From the IMG/VR virus record IMGVR_UViG_3300050821_009242, positions 1-39,971 of that record: a stretch of 39,971 bases of DNA. One strand, given 5' to 3'. The DNA is from a virus. The notes under the pieces were generated by a model. It was given only the letters and a program-made list of their open reading frames with translations, did not search any database and was not told where the DNA came from. This document shows, in pieces, positions 6,627-13,420 of this stretch; positions within the stretch are counted from its first letter, which is position 1, and the number at the start of each line of letters is the position of its first letter. Position numbers and translations under genes: made by a program.

Positions 6627-6771
6627 CTATCCGCTCGCGCCAAGCTTGAAGATGTCAATAGTCGAGCGCGTCTTTCTCGCGATCATCGGCGGCATCTTTA
6701 CGGCGGTTTTCTTTACGTTATTCGCGATAATCGCGGTCATTGCCCGCTTTATCTGGGCGCTTGCTTCTTAA
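6586..6771 (+). CDS. Small membrane protein overlapping the DUF1064 gene
   Basis: The protein has 61 residues. A GAGGA site four bases before the ATG lies inside the DUF1064 coding region. The N-terminal third is polar; residues ~25-58 form one long hydrophobic stretch (VERVFLAIIGGIFTAVFFTL then FAIIAVIARFIWALA), possibly a helical hairpin. Function unknown; membrane location is the only firm inference. Confidence 0.75.
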   Translation: MDSKLPSSRAVDADYPLAPSLKMSIVERVFLAIIGGIFTAVFFTLFAIIAVIARFIWALAS

Positions 6772-6773
6772 GA

Positions 6774-6802
6774 TTGTAAGAATCCGCTGACAAGCGTATA
6801 TG
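6774..6802 (+). promoter_or_regulatory. Candidate promoter for a small structured RNA
   Basis: TTGTAA (6774-6779), 17-bp spacer, TATATG (6797-6802). It begins three bases after the preceding stop codon. The spacer/-10 region contains AAGCGTAT, similar to the repeats in the main control region at 6027-6046, so the same regulator might act here. Confidence 0.45.
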
Positions 6803-6809
6803 TTTCTAC

Positions 6810-6899
6810 GGTGGCGCCCACGGTGAGGGTTGATCTCCTTGCTGCCAAGCGGTCCAAAGCGCAACTCCCTTCGTTTCCCGCGCGGGCGCCACGTTTTTT
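6810..6899 (+). ncRNA. Candidate ~90-nt structured RNA ending in a terminator-like stem
   Basis: The 152-bp gap between genes (6772-6923) starts with a promoter-like sequence and, about 8 bp after its -10 box, a perfect 9-bp arm GTGGCGCCC (6811-6819). This arm pairs with GGGCGCCAC (6884-6892), followed directly by six T (6894-6899). Inside, GAGGGTTG (6825-6832) can pair with CAACTCCC allowing a bulge, and CTTG/CAAG can form an apical hairpin. The RNA would thus be closed by its own ends and stop at a U-tract. Alternatives are an attenuator or put-like antitermination element ahead of the replication genes. Confidence 0.5.
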
Positions 6900-6923
6900 G
6901 AAGTCCAGGGAGAGGAGTTGAGC

Positions 6924-7115
6924 ATGTATCGGTACATCCCGCCCCCTCGGCCGCCCCACAAAAGCCACTTGCGGTATTTCAATTTGCTGACATTCGCCGA
7001 GCAGGCCGCGCAGGTGAAGAAGATGATTACCGCGCACCAGAACGAGCAGCACGTCGCGGAGCTCACCGGCCTATCGGTCGAGCAGGTGCGGCGCATAGTG
7101 GGGGCGGCGCCATGA
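6924..7115 (+). CDS. Small HTH-like protein, 63 residues
   Basis: The ATG at 6924 is preceded by AGAGGAG at six-base spacing; a TTG two codons upstream is less likely. The Pro-rich N-terminus (YIPPPRPPHKSH) is followed by helices and a possible helix-turn-helix near the end (QHVAELTGLSVEQVRRIVG). Its stop overlaps the primase zinc-finger start as ATGA. It may be a DNA-binding accessory of replication; no family assigned. Confidence 0.7.
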   Translation: MYRYIPPPRPPHKSHLRYFNLLTFAEQAAQVKKMITAHQNEQHVAELTGLSVEQVRRIVGAAP

Positions 7116-7534
7116 GCGCACTCGAGGCACTGCTGCCGCGACTCGAGAGAGTCAAACAAACCGGTAAAAATAAGTGGATGGCGTGCTGCCCTGCGCACGA
7201 GGATTCGACCCCATCACTGTCAATTCGCTCGACCGATGATGGCCGGGTGCTAATTCACGATTTTGGCGGCTGCAGCACAGAAAGCGTGCTGGATGCCTTA
7301 AATCTCACGATGTCCGACCTTTTCGAAGGGCCGCTTGGGCATCACTTCGCGCCCATCTACGGTGGGCGCTTCACCGCGAACGAGCTGCTAGCATCCATCG
7401 CGCACGAGACCTTTGTCGCGCGCCTGATCCTGGAGGATGCCAAGGACAGCGTGTTGAGTACGGAGGCGATGGCGAGACTTGACCGGGCGCTAGTACTGAT
7501 CGGTAAAGCCGAGTCGCTCGTCAATGCCCGGTAA
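7112..7534 (+). CDS. Stand-alone primase-type CHC2 zinc-finger protein
   Basis: Residues 1-75 have the CHC2 pattern of DNA primases: KWMACCPAHEDSTPSLSI (C26, H29) and LIHDFGGCSTESVLDAL with C54. The rest (residues 76-140) is helical and lacks a TOPRIM or primase-polymerase domain, so this is only the template-recognition part of a primase. It overlaps the helicase gene by 11 bp. It may combine with the helicase or a host primase to prime replication; a separate catalytic subunit is not visible in the window. Confidence 0.8.
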   Translation: MSALEALLPRLERVKQTGKNKWMACCPAHEDSTPSLSIRSTDDGRVLIHDFGGCSTESVLDALNLTMSDLFEGPLGHHFAPIYGGRFTANELLASIAHETFVARLILEDAKDSVLSTEAMARLDRALVLIGKAESLVNAR

Positions 7535-8711
7535 AATTGACCCGCAAAAGATCGGCGATGCTCTGCTGAGTTTCGATCAGTTTCCGCCGGTGTCATCGTA
7601 CAACGAGGACGAAGTAGCTTCGAACGGACACGACGCTTCGAAAGCACTGAAGCCACCTGAACCGCCCATAGAATGGCCGAGCCTTGATGGCGATCCACCG
7701 CCGCGTATGTGGTGGATTCAGGACTGGCTTGGGCCGTGGCCGACTCTCACGAGCGGCGCAGGAGGAGCCGGCAAGACGCGGCTGTGGCAGGCGGTGGCTA
7801 CCTCCCTTGCCACCGGTCGGCCATACCTTGAGGCCCAAGTGAAGCCGCTTCGCGTGCTCTCGTGGCTGTGCGAGGAAACTCGTGACGAGGTATGGCGCAA
7901 CCAAGTCGCCATAAACCGCCATTTCACCTTGAGCATGGAAAACCTATCTAATTTATCTATAGTTCCTCGTCAGGGACTTGAGAACACGCTGATGGCAGTC
8001 GTTTATGGTCAGCCGATGTTCACTCCGCTGCTTGAGCAGTTGCGTCAGCAGGTCAACGATCTGAAGGTTGATGTGCTCGTGCTCGATAACTTGGCGCAAC
8101 TGTTCGGCGGCAACGAAAACGATCGGCACCAAGCGACGTTTTTCGTCAATGCCATCGCCGGAATCGTGCGCGACCGGCCTTTCGCACCGGTGTTCGTCGG
8201 ACACACGGCCAGAGCGCAAGGGAGCGAGTTTTCAGGATCAGCGGCGTGGGAGAACGCTTGCCGCATGCGCTGGTACGTGGGATCGACGCTGCCTGACCAA
8301 AAACCGCAAAACGAGGATGATCCGGCGGACACCGATGTGGTGTATCTGGCGCGCCGCAAAGCCAACTACGCGCCCAAGGACTGGATGAGATTGAAGTACG
8401 AAAGCGGAGTTCTGGTGCCTGAGGGCAGCAGCGACGCGCCGGCGGACCACACTTTCCGCGACGGAGTGGCCGACGATTTGATCATCGCGGCTATTGTGAA
8501 ACTCAAGGCCGCCGGCGTTCACCCAACCGATGGCATCACCTCGAGCGACTATCTACCTAAGCAGATCGTGGCAAAGCGCTTGGCAGAGGGGCATTCAAAG
8601 CGAGAACTGGCCGCTGCCATGAATCGCCTGATGGGCATCGGCAGGTTGCGCCGGGATATCGTCGGAAAGTACTCAAATCGCAGCCCGCGTTACGGATTGG
8701 TGATCGTATGA
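7524..8711 (+). CDS. RepA-type hexameric replicative helicase (AAA_25)
   Basis: The protein has 395 residues. Walker A is GAGGAGKT at residues 78-85, then LSWLCEETRDEVWRNQ, Walker B VDVLVLDNLAQLFGG, and the conserved FVGHTARAQGSEFSGSAAWE region with its sensor-like residues. This is the RecA-like core of the RSF1010 RepA family used by phages and plasmids. The C-terminal ~90 residues resemble a winged-helix tail (KQIVAKRLAEGHSKRELAAA). It lies directly upstream of the candidate origin, consistent with a role in unwinding there. Confidence 0.9.
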   Translation: MPGKIDPQKIGDALLSFDQFPPVSSYNEDEVASNGHDASKALKPPEPPIEWPSLDGDPPPRMWWIQDWLGPWPTLTSGAGGAGKTRLWQAVATSLATGRPYLEAQVKPLRVLSWLCEETRDEVWRNQVAINRHFTLSMENLSNLSIVPRQGLENTLMAVVYGQPMFTPLLEQLRQQVNDLKVDVLVLDNLAQLFGGNENDRHQATFFVNAIAGIVRDRPFAPVFVGHTARAQGSEFSGSAAWENACRMRWYVGSTLPDQKPQNEDDPADTDVVYLARRKANYAPKDWMRLKYESGVLVPEGSSDAPADHTFRDGVADDLIIAAIVKLKAAGVHPTDGITSSDYLPKQIVAKRLAEGHSKRELAAAMNRLMGIGRLRRDIVGKYSNRSPRYGLVIV

Positions 8712-8890
8712 TCGATTTAGAGCAATTGGCCGATGAGGTTATGATGGAGCACGAATATCGCCTTGATAGGCCAGAAGATGTGCCCATTCGACGAAACACA
8801 TTCAGGCACCGGCAGAGGCCGAAGACCTCCATCATCAGCGAGGCCTGCGAACTTACCAGGATCCGGCGAACTGCGCGCGAGACTCAATAG
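8708..8890 (+). CDS. Doubtful 60-residue ORF coupled to the helicase stop
   Basis: ATG 8708 overlaps the helicase TGA as ATGA, so translation could start here. The first ~24 residues (MIDLEQLADEVMMEHEYRLD) look natural and acidic-amphipathic; the rest is Arg/Thr-rich and overlaps the stronger HTH reading at 8778-9119 in another frame. Either a short overlapping gene, or the N-terminus of the HTH protein separated from it by a frameshift. Confidence 0.4.
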   Translation: MIDLEQLADEVMMEHEYRLDRPEDVPIRRNTFRHRQRPKTSIISEACELTRIRRTARETQ

Positions 8891-9119
8891 ACTGCTCTAT
8901 CGGCTACCCATCGGATCAAAGGCGTCCCTAGCTCGCGCCTGCGGTTTTGCCAACCATCGGCAGTTGAAAGCGGTGGCTCGATTCAATGCCTACCTAATGC
9001 CAACCTGTGCCGATCGCATCAAGCGGACCCTCAATGACATAGAAACCGGCCGACTGATCATGATCGACTCAGGAAGGGTGCACGCTGGCACTCGGCTACT
9101 GCTCTGGCAGTACAGATAA
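8778..9119 (+). CDS. Putative HTH DNA-binding protein, 113 residues
   Basis: The start at ATG 8778 (MCPFDETHSGTGRGRRP) is preceded by a weak AGG; a TTG at 8763 is in frame. The polar N-terminus is followed by a compact helical domain (GSKASLARACGFANHRQLKA) with a helix-turn-helix look, and by RIKRTLNDIETGRL, which matches the end of many XRE-like domains. It is the last gene before the origin-like region, so it may bind there or regulate late genes. Confidence in the fold is moderate. Confidence 0.65.
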   Translation: MCPFDETHSGTGRGRRPPSSARPANLPGSGELRARLNRLLYRLPIGSKASLARACGFANHRQLKAVARFNAYLMPTCADRIKRTLNDIETGRLIMIDSGRVHAGTRLLLWQYR

Positions 9120-9132
9120 CCGTCTACGCACG

Positions 9133-9150
9133 TGCACACACTGCACACAC
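9133..9150 (+). repeat. Tandem repeat TGCACACAC x2
   Basis: Two perfect 9-bp units lie head to tail. The segment CTGCACA within them is the reverse complement of the TGTGCAG core of the iterons at 9194-9224, so it may be an inverted binding site for the same initiator. Confidence 0.7.
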
Positions 9151-9172
9151 TCTCCCCCTAAGAAGGGGAGAG
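9150..9172 (+). other. GC-rich hairpin between helicase operon and iterons
   Basis: CTCTCCCC (9150-9157) pairs perfectly with GGGGAGAG (9165-9172) around a 7-nt loop. No T-run follows on either strand, so it is not a typical intrinsic terminator. It could be a structural part of the origin or an RNA-processing stem at the end of the replication transcript. Confidence 0.6.
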
Positions 9173-9193
9173 AGAGTATGTGCGCACCAGCTA

Positions 9194-9235
9194 GTGCAGA
9201 TTGTGCGTAAGTTTGTGCAGATTGCGCACATAGAT
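9194..9235 (+). repeat. Two iteron-like direct repeats, 21-bp period
   Basis: GTGCAGATTG occurs at 9194-9203 and 9215-9224, and similarity continues into the next bases (TGCG versus CGCA). The 21-bp spacing is two helical turns, typical for initiator-binding iterons. Confidence 0.6.
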
Positions 9236-9349
9236 TGAGCAAGGGACTTAAATTTAGCGGGGACAATCCGAACCGATCCCATGTTTGGCTACTGTGGAAC
9301 AATCGAACGCGCCCCACCTTTGACCCATATGGAATTCGCTGCGGTGCAG

Positions 9350-9369
9350 TGGGGATAAGCTGTGGATAA
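9350..9369 (-). promoter_or_regulatory. Two adjacent DnaA boxes
   Basis: TGTGGATAA (9361-9369) is the exact complement of the consensus box TTATCCACA. TGGGGATAA (9350-9358) differs from it at one position. They are 2 bp apart in the same orientation, just before an AT-rich tract (about 9411-9475) that could serve as the unwinding element. Confidence 0.6.
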
Positions 9370-9612
9370 CCGTCGTCGGGACCATCTGGGACACCGCGTA
9401 TTCCAGGACGACATCTTGTATACTCAATGTAATCAATAGGTTACAACTATAATGTATGCTCACAATCTATGTCAGACTGTGACGTTACCGAGGATTCCCC
9501 AAGGAAATTACATTTATCGCGGTGAAATCGGGTATGGGCCTAGCCAGTGAGATGTCTTGGCCCCGCACCCTTGTCCCAATATTTCAAAAAAAGTTTGGGG
9601 TACTCTGACGGC

Positions 9613-10002
9613 ATGGCAAGGTTACGGCGCAAGGAGGGATTGCTGTGGGAGTGTTTAGGTGTGGCGCACGTCGGGCCTCGTATGCTGCCGCGCGGTAACT
9701 TTGCGAGGAACGGTGGCGGCGAGGAGCATCGGCACAGCCACTGCCGGGAGTGTCGGCGCGAGCACAAGAGTGCGAACGCGGCGCGCCGGCGGGGTGCGGG
9801 AGTGGCGAAGATACCGGCGGGGTGGATCCGCGCGTTATGGCGGCGGCAGGGAGGCCATTGCGCGCTCTGCGGCCTGATCATCCACAGCCGCTACCACGTC
9901 GATCATAAGGTACCTGTGTCGCGAGGCGGGCAGCACATCTTCTCGAATTTGCAATTGGCGCACCCTAAGTGCAATCTTCGTGCTTCCAACAAACTCAAAT
10001 AA
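9613..10002 (+). CDS. HNH endonuclease, 129 residues
   Basis: The C-terminal domain is a complete HNH module: zinc cysteines C83/C86 in CALCGL and C120 in HPKCN, with catalytic HVDHKVPVSRGG (H95, D97, H98) and N112. An additional HCRECRREH pair (C44, C47) lies in the N-terminal half. The ATG at 9613 lacks a strong site, and MLPRGNF farther in is an alternative start. HNH proteins encoded near the terminase can take part in DNA packaging, but a free-standing homing-type nuclease is also possible. It opens the block leading into the terminase. Confidence 0.88.
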   Translation: MARLRRKEGLLWECLGVAHVGPRMLPRGNFARNGGGEEHRHSHCRECRREHKSANAARRRGAGVAKIPAGWIRALWRRQGGHCALCGLIIHSRYHVDHKVPVSRGGQHIFSNLQLAHPKCNLRASNKLK

Positions 10003-10014
10003 GGCCACAAATCA

Positions 10015-10299
10015 ATGAGCGAGTCGAAAGTCAAAGAAGCGGTACGCGATATTGTCCGCACCGATCGCGTGTCTAGAACCACAGTGGCGATCGACCCCAA
10101 CGTACGCGCCTGCGCGAACTGTGTGCACGTTCACATGCGCATTGATTTGATGTGGGAGTGTTGGAAGAGCCCGCCGACTGCGGTGGCGGCGTGGGTGCAG
10201 GATCGCTCCGGTTCCATGAATTTGCAGGTGGGCGGGGCACGCGCGCCGGTGGAGCGTGACGCCTGGTGTGGGGAGTTTACGCGCAAGACCGACTCGTGA
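10015..10299 (+). CDS. Zinc-binding hypothetical protein, 94 residues
   Basis: Helical N-terminus (KVKEAVRDIVRTDRVSR), then four cysteines arranged as CANCVH, WECWKSPP and WCGEF. This spacing, including the CxxC...C.(P)...WCGEF pattern, occurs in many uncharacterised phage and bacterial zinc proteins. The stop is coupled to the J-domain gene as GTGA. Metal binding is inferred from the residues; its function is unknown. Confidence 0.78.
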   Translation: MSESKVKEAVRDIVRTDRVSRTTVAIDPNVRACANCVHVHMRIDLMWECWKSPPTAVAAWVQDRSGSMNLQVGGARAPVERDAWCGEFTRKTDS

Positions 10300-10937
10300 A
10301 GATCGATCCGTACAAGACTCTTGGCGTACCTAAGGACGCTGACGGTGCGACGATCAAGCGCGCATATCGCAAGGCCTCGAGTCGCGCGCATCCGGACCGC
10401 GGCGGCGATCCGATGGCCATGACGCGGGTGAATGTTGCCTATGACATTCTCTCCGACCCATTGCGGCGCGAACGCTTTGATTTGGGCGGCGATGATTTAC
10501 CGCCCACTCCGCCGCTAGAGTTGCGCGCGCGGGTGCAATTGGCGCAAGCCTTTCAGTCGGTGTTGCAGAAGCCGCAGCGCTTGAACATCGTGGCCGGTGC
10601 GAAGGCGTTTTTGCACGAGCAGAAGCGGTCCGCGCAGACCAATATTTCCGGCATGCGCAACATGCGCGAGCATTTCCAGAGGCGCGCCGCCGATGTCGAG
10701 TTCAAGGCCGTGGCCGGCGAGCCTAACGTATTCGCCGATCAGATAGCCTTGTCCATCGCGAACCTGGATGCTCAACTGGAAAACACCCAAGGCACAGTAG
10801 AGGCGATCGGCCGGGCCTTGGAAATGCTCGCCGCCTATGTCTATACTATGCAGGAGCGGCAGACATCGGGTTACGGGGGATCTTCGCTGTTTGACCTACT
10901 CGGCGGCGGCGCCGGAACATACCCTGGATTCCGGTGA
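10296..10937 (+). CDS. J-domain (DnaJ-like) co-chaperone
   Basis: The 213-residue protein uses GTG 10296, which overlaps the preceding stop as GTGA. A complete J-domain covers residues ~4-66 (DPYKTLGVPKDADGATIKRA), with the invariant HPD at 32-34 and the helix-IV segment NVAYDILSDPLRRERFD. There are no CxxCxGxG zinc repeats, so it is a class-III J-protein. The C-terminal half is helical with a Gly/Phe-containing end. J-domains stimulate host DnaK ATPase, so this protein should direct DnaK to a phage substrate, perhaps replication or capsid assembly. It sits between packaging-related genes. Confidence 0.92.
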   Translation: MKIDPYKTLGVPKDADGATIKRAYRKASSRAHPDRGGDPMAMTRVNVAYDILSDPLRRERFDLGGDDLPPTPPLELRARVQLAQAFQSVLQKPQRLNIVAGAKAFLHEQKRSAQTNISGMRNMREHFQRRAADVEFKAVAGEPNVFADQIALSIANLDAQLENTQGTVEAIGRALEMLAAYVYTMQERQTSGYGGSSLFDLLGGGAGTYPGFR

Positions 10938-11464
10938 GAGAGGACGTTATAGCCGCGACGCGCCGGTGGATCGAGTCGGCCGTGCTGGGCTTGAAATTAT
11001 GCCCCTTCGCGCCCGCGCCCTACATTGCCGACCGCGTACGTATCGTCGTGAGCGAGCACGCTCTGCTGTCCTCGTTGCTTGGAGAAGTGAAGCGCGAGGC
11101 GCGCGAGCTGCTCACCGGCGAGTCGGTCGAGACCACGCTTATCGTGTACGAGCATGCGCTCGGCGACTTTGGCGACTACGAGCGGTTTTTCAACGCCGCT
11201 GAGGCAGAACTACGCGAGAGGGGCCTTGGTTCTGACCTCGCGCTGGCTTCCTTTCACCCCGACTACGTGTTCGACGACTCTGACCCTGCCGACGTGGCCA
11301 ATGCCACCAACCGCTCGCCGTACCCGATTTTGCATCTGATTCGCGAGTCGAGCTTGGAGCGGGCCCGCGCGGCCGGCGACACGGACCTGATCTGGCAGCG
11401 CAACGTGCGCACCATGCGCGCTCTTGGAGCCGCCGGCTGGGACGCCTTACGTGATTCCGCCTGA
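10934..11464 (+). CDS. DUF1415 family protein
   Basis: The 176-residue protein aligns by eye along its length with bacterial DUF1415: TRRWIESAVLGLKLCPFA (C23), RIVVSE, ETTLIVYEHAL, ASFHPDY (105-111), TNRSPYPILHLIRE (125-138) and RNVRTMRALG. The family has no established biochemical function that I know of and is usually chromosomal in Proteobacteria. Here the GTG start overlaps the J-domain stop as GTGA and the end overlaps the terminase start, so it is an integrated phage operon gene, not a recent insertion. The single C23 and the conserved H/D/R/Y residues appear intact, suggesting activity. Confidence 0.92.
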   Translation: MREDVIAATRRWIESAVLGLKLCPFAPAPYIADRVRIVVSEHALLSSLLGEVKREARELLTGESVETTLIVYEHALGDFGDYERFFNAAEAELRERGLGSDLALASFHPDYVFDDSDPADVANATNRSPYPILHLIRESSLERARAAGDTDLIWQRNVRTMRALGAAGWDALRDSA

Positions 11465-13418
11465 CCTACCTGCGCCGGGCAAGAAGCGCCGCGGGAGACC
11501 GCGCTTGGCTCCCCCACCGCCCGCGCCACGCAGTGTCGATGAGCCGATAGAAGGCTTTGATTTCGCTCACTTTCGCGAATATTTAAATGCCTTGCGTATA
11601 TCGACCAAGGAGGAGGGGTTCATCCGTTTGGGCGAGCACTTGATGGGTACGCAGAAGCGCTGGCTGGCGGAGGTCGAGGAGGGCATGCGCCGCGGGATCC
11701 GCGAGTTCGTGACCTTGAAGGCCCGCCAGATCGGCATCAGCTCCATTTCCCTGGCCATGGACCTATACTTTGCGTCGCGCTATCCAGGCCTATCCGGCGC
11801 CCTGGTGCTGCACGAGGACGCGGCGCGCGCTAAGTTTCGCTCGATGCTCGAGACCTACTACGAGGGCTTGCCGGAGGACTGGCAGAAGGGCATCGTCGCG
11901 CACAACGTGAACCAGCTGGTGCTTGAGAACGGCGCGACGCTCGAGTACAAGGTGGCTGGCTTGAAGCAAACGAGCGCCAAGACCTTAGGCCGCTCATCCG
12001 CGCTCGTGTTCGGCCACATGACCGAGCCGGCATTCTGGGGCGACGGCAGCCAGATAGCCGCGCTGCGCGCGACCTTTGCCGAGCATAACCCGGTGCGCTT
12101 CTATCACTGGGAGTCGACCGCGAACGGCTTCAACCATTTCCAGCGCCTGTGGCAGGAAGCCAAGGCCTCTACCACCATAAAACCCATCTTCATCTCCTGG
12201 TGGGCGAATGACTACTATCTCTGCAAGGTAGGGAGCCCGCTGTACGAGCGCTATTGGGGCAAGAAGGGCAAGCCAACGGCTGAGGAGCGCGACTGGGCGC
12301 GCGAGGTTAAGGAGTTGTACGCAGTCGACATCGACGCCGAGCAATTCGCCTGGTATCGCTATATGGCGGCGGAGAAGATCACCGATGAGATGGAGTTGCT
12401 GCAGGAGTACCCGCACACCGAGAATCACGCCTTCATCGCGACCGGTTCCCAGTTTTTTACTGCGCAATCCTTGAACGATGCCTACCAGCGCTTGATCCAC
12501 GAGGACAGGCCAGACACCTACCGCATTCAGATCGGCCGCGAGTTCACCGAGACGCAAGTGATCATCGTGCCTCAGAAACAGGCGAACCTTACCGTGTGGG
12601 CGGAGCCTCAAAAATCCGCCTGCTATGTGCTAGGCGCGGACCCGGCCTACGGCAGCACCCACACCTCCGATCAATTCGCGCTCACGGTGTATCGCGCCTG
12701 GGCGAATCGTATCGAGCAGGTGGCGGAGTTCACCAGCAATTCCATGTCGACCTTCGCCTTCGCCTGGGTGATCTGCTACTTGGCAGGCGCCTACGAGCCG
12801 TGCCTCGTGAACCTGGAGATCGACGGGCCCGGCGAGGCGGTGTTGAATGAAATGCAGAACTTGAAGAAGAGCGCGAATATCAGCCAGCGCTTAGGCGGCG
12901 ATAACGTCAAAATCCTGCAGTCCGTGGTGCGCGCGATGTCCCAGTACCTATACCGGCGCATCGATTCCTTAGGCGGCGCGCCGCAGGCGCTACACACGCA
13001 GACCAACACGCGCATGAAGGAGCGCATGTTCAACGCCTTCAAAGACTGCTTCGAGCGCGGAATACTCGTGCCGCATAGCCGCGCGCTCATCGATGAGATG
13101 CAGAACATCCGCCGCTACGACGGGGACATTCAGCCGGCCGCGGATCACTCGGATCAGGACGATCGCTGTATCGCCACGGCTCTCGCGACGCTTGCGTGGA
13201 ATGACCAACTGCGCACGCGCCTCATCGGCCAGGGGATGATCTGGACCGAAGCGGTGGCGCCATCGGCACAGCTACCTGAGTACCGCGAACCGGTTGTAAA
13301 TCGCATGGTTCGCGACTATATGTATGGTTTGGGACTTACCCGCCCGGTCGACACGAGTAAGCGGCAGGTGAGTCTAGGCGGCAAGGAGCCGCCGCGAAAG
13401 TTTGGTCTTAGGGGTTAA
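11451..13418 (+). CDS. terL: Large terminase subunit (TerL)
   Basis: The protein has about 655 residues. I prefer GTG 11451, with a GGGA nearby, over a TTG 27 bases upstream that has no site. The N-terminus is Pro/Arg-rich with an AT-hook-like KKRRGRPR. The ATPase P-loop is the variant KARQIGISS (residues ~90-98). The RNase H-like nuclease has acidic residues in VLGADPAYG (~D397), LEIDGPG (~D458) and HSDQDDR (~568-571). It pumps DNA into the prohead with the portal. No small terminase gene is evident next to it. Confidence 0.93.
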   Translation: MIPPDLPAPGKKRRGRPRLAPPPPAPRSVDEPIEGFDFAHFREYLNALRISTKEEGFIRLGEHLMGTQKRWLAEVEEGMRRGIREFVTLKARQIGISSISLAMDLYFASRYPGLSGALVLHEDAARAKFRSMLETYYEGLPEDWQKGIVAHNVNQLVLENGATLEYKVAGLKQTSAKTLGRSSALVFGHMTEPAFWGDGSQIAALRATFAEHNPVRFYHWESTANGFNHFQRLWQEAKASTTIKPIFISWWANDYYLCKVGSPLYERYWGKKGKPTAEERDWAREVKELYAVDIDAEQFAWYRYMAAEKITDEMELLQEYPHTENHAFIATGSQFFTAQSLNDAYQRLIHEDRPDTYRIQIGREFTETQVIIVPQKQANLTVWAEPQKSACYVLGADPAYGSTHTSDQFALTVYRAWANRIEQVAEFTSNSMSTFAFAWVICYLAGAYEPCLVNLEIDGPGEAVLNEMQNLKKSANISQRLGGDNVKILQSVVRAMSQYLYRRIDSLGGAPQALHTQTNTRMKERMFNAFKDCFERGILVPHSRALIDEMQNIRRYDGDIQPAADHSDQDDRCIATALATLAWNDQLRTRLIGQGMIWTEAVAPSAQLPEYREPVVNRMVRDYMYGLGLTRPVDTSKRQVSLGGKEPPRKFGLRG

Positions 13419-13420
13419 TC

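Larger units (their letters stand above)
9120..9480 (+). other. Candidate replication origin
   Basis: The largest noncoding stretch of the genome is 9120-9612. From left to right it has tandem TGCACACAC repeats, a GC hairpin, a pair of 21-bp-spaced GTGCAGATTG iterons, two DnaA-box-like sites 2 bp apart and an AT-rich tract. It follows the helicase and primase-finger genes. The combination is that of an iteron/DnaA-type origin. From about 9480 to 9612 I see only a poly-A run (9585-9591) and no gene or clear promoter. Confidence 0.55.

Noticed and set aside
6768-7198. Minus-strand ORFs over the candidate small RNA and primase finger start
   Set aside because: No ribosome site, antisense to coupled plus-strand genes; the noncoding interpretation of 6810-6899 explains the region better.
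9448-9453. Perfect TATAAT in the AT-rich tract as a late promoter
   Set aside because: No acceptable -35 box at 15-19 bp and no extended -10; more likely part of the AT-rich origin tract.
11994-12611. Minus-strand ORF of 205 codons inside TerL
   Set aside because: Antisense to a conserved terminase core; no ribosome site.
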